DNA of 64,000 nt. Origin: Woronichinia naegeliana WA131 (lineage in GTDB: Bacteria; Cyanobacteriota; Cyanobacteriia; Cyanobacteriales; Microcystaceae). The DNA lies in the NCBI GenBank assembly GCA_025370055.1, contig CP073041.1:6046272-6110271 (forward strand). Reading direction: 5' to 3'. Of the stretch, positions 37,178 through 45,232 are shown piece after piece. The translations under genes and the position numbers were made by a program. Within the stretch, counting starts at the first letter, position 1. The number at the start of each line of letters is the position of its first letter. Under the pieces are notes generated by a model. The model was not told where the DNA came from. It searched no databases and saw only the letters and a program-made list of their open reading frames with translations.

Positions 37178-38371
37178 TCAGTGGCTATTTTTTGCCTGAC
37201 TCAGGATTCGTAACCCTTGTATTAATCTTTCTGTCCCGGTTGTGACGTTTTCTTGATGTAAGGCTCCATAGGCAATACGGAGATAACAACCTTCTTTCAT
37301 GCCAAAGGTCGAACCAGGTAAAACTGCCACCTGATGCTCTCGGATCAATCTCTGCACGATTTCTAAATCCGGGTAGGGGAGATGAACTTTAATAAAATTG
37401 TAAAAAGCTCCCTCGGTTATCACCCAATCACAAAGATCTGAAATTTTCCCTAGGGCAGTGAGTAATCTGTGACGACTATGGGTAATTTCGGGTAAAAACT
37501 GTTGGCAATAGGCAGAACCAGCCTCTAAAGCCGCGATCGCCGCATATTGACCAACGACGGGAGGACAGATCAAGTTAGTATCCTGAATTTTTTGGACTGC
37601 CAACAGTAAAGATTGGGGAATAACCATATAACCGATTCGCCAGCCGGCCATGCCATAGGACTTAGATAAACTAAATAGGGAAATGGTATGGGCTGCGCTG
37701 TGGGGCAAAGAAGCAGGAGAAAAGTGCTGAACACTGTCGTAGGTAAAGTATTCATAGGCTTCATCGCTAATGTGATAGAGACCTTGCACCTGACAAAGTT
37801 GATTAATTTCCTGAAGGGTTTGGGCTGAATATACAGCACCAGTGGGATTGTTGGGAGAAATGGTGACGATCGCACGGGTTCTTGGGGTAATAGCTGCGGC
37901 GATCGCTTCTGGCTGGAGTTGATAACAGCTATTCGTGGGTACACAGATCGGTTGACAACCGACCATACGAATGGCCATTTCATGATTGAAGTAGTAGGGC
38001 GTATTGAGAATGATTTCATCGCCTGGTGAGGTAATGGCTAAAATGGCATTCAGAAAACCCATATTGGCCCCAGCCGTTACCATGACAGCATTCTGGCTTG
38101 CCTCAATCGTGATCTGATTGTCCTGGGCTAACTTGGCAGCGATCGCGGTTTGTAAGGAGGGAATCCCTTGCACCGATTTATACTGATGGTTAGTGACATC
38201 CTCAAAACTGGTGGCGATCGCCGTTAAAATCTGGGGCGGTGGGGGATAAAAAGCAATACCCTGTCCGAGAGAAATGGTGCCAGGATTTTCGGCAATCAAC
38301 TTTCCGACGAGAGGAATAACGGGAGATTGAACAGCATCCATACGAGTCAGCAGCGATCGCTTGTTCATCAC
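37178..38371 (-). CDS. Class I/II PLP-dependent aminotransferase
   Basis: The protein has 397 residues. The PLP Schiff-base lysine lies in SLSKSYGMAGWRIGYM at about residue 235. Other conserved points are the Asn-Pro-Thr-Gly motif (ISPNNPTGAVY), the Asp of HISDEAYEYFTYD, and the C-terminal Arg (GCYLRIAYG). It resembles aspartate/aromatic or kynurenine-type aminotransferases; amino-donor specificity cannot be fixed by eye. An alternative start lies one codon downstream (MNKRSLL). No operon partner is clear; the exosortase gene starts upstream on the same strand with a 76-bp gap between its stop and this start. Confidence 0.85.
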   Translation of the reverse strand: MMNKRSLLTRMDAVQSPVIPLVGKLIAENPGTISLGQGIAFYPPPPQILTAIATSFEDVTNHQYKSVQGIPSLQTAIAAKLAQDNQITIEASQNAVMVTAGANMGFLNAILAITSPGDEIILNTPYYFNHEMAIRMVGCQPICVPTNSCYQLQPEAIAAAITPRTRAIVTISPNNPTGAVYSAQTLQEINQLCQVQGLYHISDEAYEYFTYDSVQHFSPASLPHSAAHTISLFSLSKSYGMAGWRIGYMVIPQSLLLAVQKIQDTNLICPPVVGQYAAIAALEAGSAYCQQFLPEITHSRHRLLTALGKISDLCDWVITEGAFYNFIKVHLPYPDLEIVQRLIREHQVAVLPGSTFGMKEGCYLRIAYGALHQENVTTGTERLIQGLRILSQAKNSH

Positions 38372-38447
38372 AATTTAGGCAACCTAGGTCAACAGCAATA
38401 ATGATATTCTATATCATTGTCTTTTCTGCTAATGTTTGATCTAGTAC

Positions 38448-40043
38448 CTAGGGTTTTAAGGGCGGAAAATTGGTCTGCCAATAAGCCAATAATTCCTGCC
38501 AAACCGTTTCCAATTCTGTCTCACTGCCCTTTGCTCCCGTTAACGAAAGTTGACCCCAGAGACAACGGCGATCGCGAAGAGTTTGTTTTCCACTTAATAA
38601 ATTAAACCATTGAGAAGGATTAAGATAAGGGCGATAAAAGTAGGCAATAAATTGAGGAATAGTCGCTGTACTTTTGCCATGAGAATTAATACAAGCTGTT
38701 AAGTAGCGTTTTTGTTGTTCAGAAAATTCTAAGTGATAACCGTTGGCATTCGCTTTTTCAATAATTGTTTTAGGAGAGGGCAAATTCGGCAAGCGACTGA
38801 ATTGCTGATAATATTCCCTCACATCACCCAAGGTTATCGGAATATAGTATAAATTGATCGTTAAAGTCTGACCATCTTTTTTGTAAGAATAGATCTTTCC
38901 TGACAAAATATCCTTAGTCTTATCTACTTCCCCCTCGGTCGTTGGTTGAGCCGCTTCTGCCTCTTGTTCTGGTTGTTGCTGTGGCAGAGGAATAGATTCA
39001 GCGTTGATAAGTTGCCAACCTGTAATCGACAATTGGGAGGGGAATTGATAGACAACCTTTTTCTCTAGACCCATACTAGGATTCAGCCACAAATTTAATA
39101 AAATGATGACTAAACTGACACCTGTAAATATTATCCAGACAGGACGCGATCGCACGTTTTTAGGTAAAGTTCCAGTTGGAGAGGGCGAGGAAATATGACT
39201 AGGTGAAACCAGAAGAATAATTATCCCAAAGGAGAATAGAGAAAGGAATGCAAGGAGGTTACTCCCATTGACACCATGCCAATAGCTAAATGCAGATTTA
39301 TCTGTTACTGCTAAAGCAAGAATGATCAGCCTAGAAATCGAAAAAGTAACACTAATAATCCCTGCAAGAAGAAAAGGTAAATACTTATTTCTGAGAAGGT
39401 AAGGAAAAAGAAAAGTTAGTAAGAAAGAAACTTTTAATAGCAAGATTAGAAGCGGTATTGCCGTACATTCTGATAGAACTTCAATTACACCATTATTCAC
39501 ATAAACCAGAGATCCCTGAGTTGCTGATTCAAAACCAAGATACCACAAAATAAAAGCGGTAAGTTTCGCAGAGATAACTGTGATTTTAAACAGCATCCCA
39601 AAGAGCTTTACTAAAATAGTAATTAACGGAAATACGGTAATAAGAAACAACTCTCGCCAAAATTGTTTAATTCCCTGAAAACCTGAAGCTAATAGTGCTA
39701 ATCCAACCGCACTAACAACGGGAAGAAATAACCAAAAAATAGAGACTTCTTTTACTGCAAATTCAGGTTTTAAGAAAGGAATAATAACTAAACAGAAACC
39801 GAGAATACTGGACGGGAAAGAGTTAACAAGAGTTAGGCTAAATCTGCGTTGGTATAGATGCCAAAGGATACTCAGGTATAAAGATAACTGTAAAAACCAG
39901 TTATTGAAATCTTCTTGCACTCGCCAGAAGAGAGTTAATTGAATGGAGGCAATTAACCCAAAGAGGAATAAGAGCAGAACTTTTTGATTCATTGGGCGAA
40001 TTTTACTTAGGTTTCTAAGTTCATATTTGATAGGCAATCTCAT
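38448..40043 (-). CDS. Cyanoexosortase fused to its system-associated domain
   Basis: The 531-residue protein should cleave and anchor PEP-CTERM-like proteins at the membrane. Residues 20-280 are the polytopic exosortase part with the three expected catalytic residues: Cys in LSECTAIPLL near 193, Arg in FSISRLIIL near 235, and His in YWHGVNGSN near 254. A membrane segment at about 300 (WIIFTGVSLVIILLNLWL) is followed by a 220-residue extracytoplasmic domain (TITGW-like SITGWQLI, GKIYSYKKDGQTL, YYIPITLGDVREYY). I read this as the cyanoexosortase-associated protein that is usually encoded by a separate adjacent gene. Start may be ATG 40043 or 39992. It is divergent from its probable substrate gene at 40329. 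Confidence 0.82.
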   Translation of the reverse strand: MRLPIKYELRNLSKIRPMNQKVLLLFLFGLIASIQLTLFWRVQEDFNNWFLQLSLYLSILWHLYQRRFSLTLVNSFPSSILGFCLVIIPFLKPEFAVKEVSIFWLFLPVVSAVGLALLASGFQGIKQFWRELFLITVFPLITILVKLFGMLFKITVISAKLTAFILWYLGFESATQGSLVYVNNGVIEVLSECTAIPLLILLLKVSFLLTFLFPYLLRNKYLPFLLAGIISVTFSISRLIILALAVTDKSAFSYWHGVNGSNLLAFLSLFSFGIIILLVSPSHISSPSPTGTLPKNVRSRPVWIIFTGVSLVIILLNLWLNPSMGLEKKVVYQFPSQLSITGWQLINAESIPLPQQQPEQEAEAAQPTTEGEVDKTKDILSGKIYSYKKDGQTLTINLYYIPITLGDVREYYQQFSRLPNLPSPKTIIEKANANGYHLEFSEQQKRYLTACINSHGKSTATIPQFIAYFYRPYLNPSQWFNLLSGKQTLRDRRCLWGQLSLTGAKGSETELETVWQELLAYWQTNFPPLKP

Positions 40044-40328
40044 CGTAAAATTAGGACTAAAAACCTGGACTATTCTTAATCAGAAAATGATCAAGGTGAT
40101 GCTAGTAATCAACATTATGTATCAGGGTTACTAACAGTGCTTTATCATAAACTAAAATCAACATGGAGGAGAGTAATCTACACTACTTGACAAATTCAGT
40201 CCATCAATATACCATAAACGGGAGAGTAAAATTAAGTCGTAGTTTTAGGTACGCAAAGGCATACCTGAGTTAATGCAGCGATTTGTCCTTTCACATTCAG
40301 CTCCATTTCTGACTATATCGTAGTGATT
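40044..40328. other. Divergent promoter region between exosortase and substrate genes
   Basis: Holds the promoters of both divergent genes. The only clear structure is a perfect-but-one 8-bp inverted repeat at 40247-40266. No gene. Confidence 0.5.
40247..40266 (+). promoter_or_regulatory. Inverted repeat upstream of the sorted-protein gene
   Basis: AGGTACGC, loop AAAG, GCATACCT: eight paired positions with one mismatch, 63 bp before the start of the substrate gene. It could be a hairpin in the leader or an operator. There is no T-run, so it is not a standard terminator. Confidence 0.35.
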
Positions 40329-40556
40329 ATGAATGCTAGCAAAATTGGTCTTTTAACAGGTCTATCCATTGCGGGGATTATTGGTAGCAGTTCATTGCAG
40401 GCTGCCTCTGCCCTTACTATTTCTCAAATTGTAAATACGCCTGGATACTCCGAAACCGTCAATGGCATTACTTTTTCTGAGTTTTCTACTACCAGTAGTG
40501 ACGCTAACTGGTTGGCTTATACCGTTGGCATTAATACAGTTAACCCAGTTGCTACT
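40329..40556 (+). pseudogene. 5' half of an IS-split PEP-CTERM-like secreted protein gene
   Basis: There are 76 codons before the IS, starting at ATG 40329 (MNASKIGLLTGLSIAG); a GTG six bases upstream is also in frame. The signal peptide has a clear hydrophobic core and Ala-rich end (SSSLQAASALTIS). The mature part starts with a Ser/Thr-rich beta-type sequence. The IS begins right after the target duplication GTTGCTACT at 40548-40556. Only a short secreted peptide plus four IS codons can be made from this half. The companion half with the sorting signal is at 41956-42384. Confidence 0.82.
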
Positions 40557-40627
40557 GGGTGTGACCTTTAGTTGATGAAGGAAAAGAAAAGTGTTAACAT
40601 GGGATGAAAAGTGACAAAGAGGAAACA

Positions 40628-41032
40628 ATGATGACAGCAAAACTAATTAATGTAGAGGGTTCAAAGATAAAAATAGAACTAACATTAGAACTCAGTCGTT
40701 CAATGTTGGATACAGAAATAAATATTCAAAAAGGCTTAAACGAAGTAGGTTGCATCGCCAGCAAAGAAGCCTTGAAATATTTAGATACAGATGGTTCACC
40801 CTTAAAAATCGGTGAAGAAATCTGGAAGAGTAAGGGAGAGCAACCGAAAGAATATCAAACACCTTATGGTGAGGTTATAGTGAATCGTCATGTATATCAG
40901 CGTTCACCTTTGAGGAAAAACGTATTGCCCCTTAGAAAGAGAAGCAAGGATAATCATAACATCAACGCCATTATTGGCAAAACAGGTATCCTCAAAAATG
41001 TCAGGGATGGCAGGCAAAGAGGTGAAAAATGA
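40628..41032 (+). CDS. ISKra4-type transposase, upstream frame (orfA), copy 2
   Basis: Identical in sequence to orfA of copy 1; ATG at 40628 follows AGAGG. It ends out of frame with the catalytic part, as in the other copies. Confidence 0.8.
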   Translation: MMTAKLINVEGSKIKIELTLELSRSMLDTEINIQKGLNEVGCIASKEALKYLDTDGSPLKIGEEIWKSKGEQPKEYQTPYGEVIVNRHVYQRSPLRKNVLPLRKRSKDNHNINAIIGKTGILKNVRDGRQRGEK

Positions 41033-41912
41033 TTTATTAGAAAATCATGGTAGAAAAGTAGCGCTATCCTATATCCAAAGATTGAGTGAAGCAGTAGGAA
41101 GTGTGGTACAGGCAAAAGAAGAAGCGTGGAGTTATGCCCCGCCCAAGGAGGATAGCCAAATTGCAACAGTGGGAATAGGATTAGATGGAACCTGTATGCT
41201 GATGTGTGAGGATGGCTACCGTGAAGCAATGGTGGGAACCGTTTCCCTATACGATAGTGAAGGCGAACGTCAACATACAATCTATCTAGGTGCGGCACCA
41301 GAGTATGGAAAAAAGAGTTTTCTAGAAAGATTAGAAAGAGAAATTGAGCGAGCGAAAAACCGTTATCCAGAGGCAACATTGGTCGGGATAGCAGACGGGG
41401 CAGAATCAAATTGGAAGTTTTTAGAAAAGCAAACGGAAGAACAGATATTAGATTTCTATCATGCCTCTGGTTACTTAGGTGCCTTGGCAGAAGCGTTGCA
41501 TCCGAATACCGTGTCAAAACAAAAAGAATGGTTGACTGAAAATTGTCGAGAACTCAAGCATGAAAAAGGAAAAGCAGGAGAACTGCTAAATCTGATGAAA
41601 GAAGTCAAAGAAGAAAAAAGTCATTCTAAGAATCTTACCGAGAAACTACAAGCGGCGATTACTTATTACGAGAATCATCAGCATCAAATGGATTATGCTG
41701 AATACATAGAGAAAAAGTATCCGATTGGTTCAGGTGTTACGGAAGCAGCTTGTAAGACGTTGGTCAAACAACGATTATGTTGTTCAGGGATGCGATGGAA
41801 GGAAAAAGGAGCAGGAATTATTTTGAGCCTACGAGCTTTGGTATTGACCAAGGAACGATGGAGTCAATTTTGGGCAAAACTTGATCAATATGGGTTCCCT
41901 GTAGAACCCTGA
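40974..41912 (+). CDS. ISKra4-type transposase, catalytic frame (orfB), copy 2
   Basis: All three presumed DDE residues are kept (GLDGT, ADGAE, GVTEAACK). One substitution relative to copies 1 and 3: ERQHTIY instead of ERQPTIY. It probably needs the same +1 shift from orfA for a full transposase. Confidence 0.85.
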   Translation: MAKQVSSKMSGMAGKEVKNDLLENHGRKVALSYIQRLSEAVGSVVQAKEEAWSYAPPKEDSQIATVGIGLDGTCMLMCEDGYREAMVGTVSLYDSEGERQHTIYLGAAPEYGKKSFLERLEREIERAKNRYPEATLVGIADGAESNWKFLEKQTEEQILDFYHASGYLGALAEALHPNTVSKQKEWLTENCRELKHEKGKAGELLNLMKEVKEEKSHSKNLTEKLQAAITYYENHQHQMDYAEYIEKKYPIGSGVTEAACKTLVKQRLCCSGMRWKEKGAGIILSLRALVLTKERWSQFWAKLDQYGFPVEP

Positions 41913-41955
41913 TTACAACAGCTTTTATCAACTAAAGGTCGCACCCGTTGCTACT

Positions 41956-42384
41956 TAGATCAATTTTACTAATATTGGTGGTTCCAGTGTCAGCCCTGGT
42001 TCCTATGACATTAGCTATAGGGTGACAAGCTCTTTACCGATTCTTAGCATCGGTGCTAACGTCAATGCTGTCTCAACCACTCTCACAAAAAGTATTGCTC
42101 TGACTTCAGGTGGAAGTAATATTAGTGGTTTTCCGGTTGTCGCTACCGACACTACTGGACTAGTTACTCAAAGTGTTAATCCAACTTTAACGTCATTTTA
42201 TGTTAATGATGTCAATTTTATTGCCGCTGGTGGTGATTTGACATCTTCCTCCAATCGGTTTGCAGTTCCTTGGGAAACAGACGCGCTGCCTGTGGTAGGA
42301 GCAACGATCGCCTTTGGTGCTGGTATTTTTGCCAAACGGAAATTCGCTTCCTTGAAAAGCAAGAATGTTAAGCTAGATAGCTAA
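41956..42384 (+). pseudogene. 3' half of the split secreted protein, with PEP-CTERM-like sorting tail
   Basis: Starting directly after the second target-repeat copy, the same frame reads TAG, then INFTNIGGSSVSPGSYDI and on to the end at 42384. The C-terminus has the three-part sorting signal: VPWETDALPV (P-W-E in place of P-E-P), a hydrophobic helix (VGATIAFGAGIF), and a basic patch AKRKFASLK. Removing the IS and one repeat copy gives a 219-codon frame whose codon 77 is the TAG. So besides the IS, the gene carries a nonsense codon; CAG to TAG is the simplest origin. The product was probably anchored by the exosortase encoded next door. Confidence 0.82.
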
Positions 42385-42420
42385 AAAGTTCTTAAAATCG
42401 AACTCAAAATGTTTTTTAAA

Positions 42421-42457
42421 ATCTCCTCTTTTTTCTAATGAAGAAGGGGATTATTTT
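42421..42457 (+). terminator. Rho-independent-type terminator after the secreted-protein gene
   Basis: ATCTCCTCTT pairs with AAGAAGGGGAT (one bulge) across a 10-base loop and is followed by TATTTTAT. It lies 37 bp after the stop at 42384. Confidence 0.6.
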
Positions 42458-42554
42458 ATGGGAAAATTTGCATTGCGGAATGAAGTTCTCCTTCTAAGCC
42501 ATGGGCTATGGGGATTGATGATTTATTTAAACCCTCTCGTTTTTAGTTTTTCTG

Positions 42555-42662
42555 AATCAGTATCTTGCTGCTCTGGGTTACACTATTCAGTTAGACTCCT
42601 CTGCTTTTTCTAAATTGGAAGAGGATGAAGCTATTTATTTGAAGTTTAATACCCCAAAAATG
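42555..42662 (+). repeat. 108-bp partial duplication of the DUF1824 gene
   Basis: This block matches 42870-42977 inside the downstream gene in length and in most positions: in frame it reads NQYLAALGYTIQLDSSAF and YLKFNTPKM against NQYLAALGYTGQLDSSIF and YLKFNTQKM. It ends exactly at the ATG of the following gene. It is a relic of a tandem gene copy whose front and tail have been lost. Confidence 0.8.
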
Positions 42663-43100
42663 CCAGACTTAACCCCTTCCACGGTTGTCAATTCCCTATC
42701 CCAAAATCTAGCTCTATTGAAAAGCTATAGTTGTTTGACGGTCAAAGTTCCTGCTTCAACGACTGAAAAAGAGGCACTACAACAAGCCATCATTCAGGTT
42801 TGTCAAGCATCAGAATACGAAAATCTCGGCATTTGTGCTGATCGTCTGGATGTGGCCATTACGACTTTAAATCAGTATCTTGCTGCTTTGGGTTACACAG
42901 GTCAGCTAGATTCCTCTATCTTTCCTGAATCAAAAGAGTATGAACCGATTTATTTGAAGTTTAATACCCAAAAAATGAGTCACTACAGCGATCGCTATGA
43001 AGGAACCTATCGCGGTGTTTTAATTGCCTGTCAATCGGAAGATCAGACTTTAGCTGGAACCTATGGTTATTTTCCGCTAGATTTATTTGCACCATCTTAG
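42660..43100 (+). CDS. DUF1824-family cyanobacterial protein
   Basis: From ATG 42660 (MPDLTPSTVVNSLSQNL) the protein has 146 residues. The start at TTG 42615 would add 15 residues from the duplicated block and is less likely. Family features: the N-terminal helix LSQNLALLKSYSCLTVKVP, a helical middle (ICADRLDVAITTLNQYL), and the conserved end GTYRGVLIACQSEDQTLAG then GTYGYFPLDLFAP. The function is unknown; the family is found almost only in cyanobacteria. It is preceded by a partial tandem copy and follows the terminator of the secreted-protein gene. Confidence 0.75.
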   Translation: MPDLTPSTVVNSLSQNLALLKSYSCLTVKVPASTTEKEALQQAIIQVCQASEYENLGICADRLDVAITTLNQYLAALGYTGQLDSSIFPESKEYEPIYLKFNTQKMSHYSDRYEGTYRGVLIACQSEDQTLAGTYGYFPLDLFAPS

Positions 43101-43158
43101 TTCAACATTTTGCGCTAATAACCAGGAACCTATCGGGGCGATCGCTGTTTTTTACCCA

Positions 43159-43452
43159 TTATTCATCTGGCTCAATGGTGCTAATCAACCCATGATGGTT
43201 GAGGGTTTCACAATAAAATTCAGCATGTTCTAGGGCACAGGTAATCACCAGGGCTAGACCGTTGGTGTGGGCTTCCATCATAATATCGACGGCCTGGGGT
43301 TGAGTGAGTCCTGCAATTGTTTGTATGAGGGTTTGAACGACATATTCCATCGAATTAAAGTCGTCATTATGCAGGAGAACCTTATAGCGAGGGGCCGGTT
43401 TACGGATGGTTTCAGAGACGGTGGAACGCTTTTCTAGGACTTCTGTGGACAC
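43159..43452 (-). CDS. clpS: ClpS adaptor of the Clp protease
   Basis: This 97-residue adaptor delivers N-degron substrates to ClpAP/ClpC. The N-terminal extension is flexible. The core begins APRYKVLLHNDDFNSMEYVV with the Asn-Asp pair that contacts the substrate amino group (HNDDFN), followed by DIMMEAHTNGLALVITCALE, in which the helix lining the hydrophobic pocket lies, and ends AEFYCETLNHHGLISTIEPD. All family hallmarks are present. Monocistronic. Confidence 0.94.
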   Translation of the reverse strand: MSTEVLEKRSTVSETIRKPAPRYKVLLHNDDFNSMEYVVQTLIQTIAGLTQPQAVDIMMEAHTNGLALVITCALEHAEFYCETLNHHGLISTIEPDE

Positions 43453-43798
43453 GGCTTTCTTCCAATTTACAGTACAAACAATCTGATCATTGATAGAGAT
43501 ATTGGCGACAATCCCTCCTCAATGATATCTAATGGTTCCTTACTTTGTTAAAAATTTTGGCGATAACTTGGTCAGCAATTTACTCGCTTGACTGGCAATG
43601 GTTAATTTTTCTCCTGTCTCTAAACCCCACACAACAGTAATCTTGGCGATCTCGGCGGATGGTTGACAATACTCCCAGGCAAAACCTTTGCCACTTTTAG
43701 AGGGTAAAACGCTTGGATAAGAACAGTTTCTTCAAGGCACTTGTTATTAAAACGTGTTACGGTACGCTATAAAAAACTGAATTTTGCTTACTCTTGCC
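43453..43798. other. Intergenic region, possible ORF relic
   Basis: A 64-codon frame on the minus strand (43540-43731) is open but has no start codon. It reads SGKGFAWEYCQPSAEIAK, then ITVVWGLETGEKLTIAS. It may be the relic of a gene end; not called. The promoter of the FemAB-like gene lies in its right part. Confidence 0.4.
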
Positions 43799-45001
43799 AT
43801 GTTCAAATCCTATTCTTCCCCCTACTCGATTACTTGGCATCAAAGAATTGCAGATATTCCCCAATCCGCTTGGGATGCTTTAGCATTACCCCTCAAAACG
43901 CCTTTTTTAGAATGGGAATGGTTGAATAATCTGGAAACCTCTGGCAGTGCTACAGCTAAAACGGGTTGGCAACCTTCTCATTTAACGATTTGGAAAAATA
44001 AAGAATTGGTCGGTGCGGCGGCTCTTTATATTAAGGGTCACAGCTATGGTGAATTTGTTTTTGATCATCAGTGGGCTGATCTGGGTCATCGTTTAGGCAT
44101 TCGTTACTATCCCAAATTATTGGGAATGGCTCCTTTTACCCCCGCCGAGGGTTATCGTTTTCTGATCGCACCCGATGAGGATGAGTGGGAAATTACGCAG
44201 CAGATGGTATCCGCCATTGATCATTTCTGTGATCGCCAGGGTTTATCGGGTTGCAACTTTCTGTTTGTTGATCCTGAATGGCGAAAAATGATGGCTCATC
44301 TAGGGTTTTCCCATTGGTTACACCATAGCTATATTTGGAAAAATCAAGGTTTTGAACAATTTGAAGATTATTTGTCTATTTTTAATGCGAATCAACGCCG
44401 CAATATTAAACGAGAGCGAAAATCTGTCGTTCAAGCCGGATTAAATATTAAGGTATTTGCTGGGGAAGAAGTGCCTCATCATCTTTATCCCCTGATTTAT
44501 CGGTTTTATAGTAGTACTTGTGACAAGTTTTATTGGGGTAGCAAATATTTAACACGAAAATTTTTTGAACAACTTTATCCTAAATACCGCGATCGCGTTG
44601 TTGTGATTGCCGCCTACAATGATGCTTTTGATCAAGTTGAGAATGAACATCCTGTTGGCCTTTCTTTTTGTTTACGCAAGGGAGAAAATTTTTATGGTCG
44701 TTATTGGGGCAGTTTACAAGAGTATGATTGTCTTCATTTTGAAGCTTGTTATTATCAACCTATTGATTGGGCCATTCAACAAGGGATAACCCTCTTTGAT
44801 CCTGGGGCGGGCGGACAGCACAAACGTCGGCGAGGTTTTCCGGCTACCCCTAATTATAGTTTGCATCGTTTTTATCATCCCAAGATGACCCAGATTCTAC
44901 AATACTATATTGACGAGATTAATCAAATTGAACAGGCTGAGATTGAGGCAATTAATCAGGATTTACCTTTTAGTAAACGGGAAATTGAGCTTAAGCTTTA
45001 A
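43799..45001 (+). CDS. FemAB/GNAT-like acyltransferase (DUF482-type)
   Basis: This 400-residue protein has the double GNAT-like fold seen in peptidoglycan-bridge (FemAB) and DUF482 proteins. Motifs are LPLKTPFLEWEWLNNLE in the N-domain, NANQRRNIKRERKSVVQAG near the middle, YGRYWGSLQEYDCLHFEACYY (key residues RYWG and LHFE), and the end LFDPGAGGQHKRRRGF. These match bacterial DUF482 proteins, which are generally uncharacterised. A peptidyl- or aminoacyl-transfer role is inferred from the fold only. ATG 43799 is the better of two close starts (43784 adds five residues). It is convergent with the cysteine desulfurase gene. Confidence 0.8.
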   Translation: MFKSYSSPYSITWHQRIADIPQSAWDALALPLKTPFLEWEWLNNLETSGSATAKTGWQPSHLTIWKNKELVGAAALYIKGHSYGEFVFDHQWADLGHRLGIRYYPKLLGMAPFTPAEGYRFLIAPDEDEWEITQQMVSAIDHFCDRQGLSGCNFLFVDPEWRKMMAHLGFSHWLHHSYIWKNQGFEQFEDYLSIFNANQRRNIKRERKSVVQAGLNIKVFAGEEVPHHLYPLIYRFYSSTCDKFYWGSKYLTRKFFEQLYPKYRDRVVVIAAYNDAFDQVENEHPVGLSFCLRKGENFYGRYWGSLQEYDCLHFEACYYQPIDWAIQQGITLFDPGAGGQHKRRRGFPATPNYSLHRFYHPKMTQILQYYIDEINQIEQAEIEAINQDLPFSKREIELKL

Positions 45002-45178
45002 TCAAAATCAAGACTTTACAAGTTTGCGATTATATTAGTTCGCATAAGCTACTTCGCTGCTTCGACAACCTGCGGAATGTGGGATCTAATCTCACTCGCT
45101 GTCTAATTCTAACGCTGAGTATTGACACTTAGTACTGATTCCTCTTTGTTCATTTTTACACTGGTCATTCTATCATCC

Positions 45179-45212
45179 CTAAACTCCACTTCCCATTGTT
45201 GAAGGAGTTTAG
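45179..45212. terminator. Bidirectional terminator hairpin
   Basis: CTAAACTCC and GGAGTTTAG form a perfect 9-bp stem with a 16-base loop, between the ends of two convergent genes (45001 and 45233). A-rich and T-rich bases flank it (TTTATCTAAAAA on the right). It can serve both transcripts. Confidence 0.7.
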
Positions 45213-45232
45213 TTTATCTAAAAATCCCTCAG

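Larger units (their letters stand above)
40557..41946 (+). mobile_element. ISKra4-family insertion sequence, copy 2
   Basis: It has the same 1,390-bp length, ends and two-frame transposase as copy 1. It is flanked by a 9-bp direct repeat GTTGCTACT (40548-40556 and 41947-41955), which proves direct transposition here. It sits in the sense direction within the secreted-protein gene. Only one base difference from copy 1 was noticed (changes Pro to His near the middle of the catalytic frame). Confidence 0.95.

Noticed and set aside
43540-43731. 64-codon open frame on the minus strand after clpS
   Set aside because: It has no start codon in frame and a stop at its 5' edge; at most a relic, so it was only noted.
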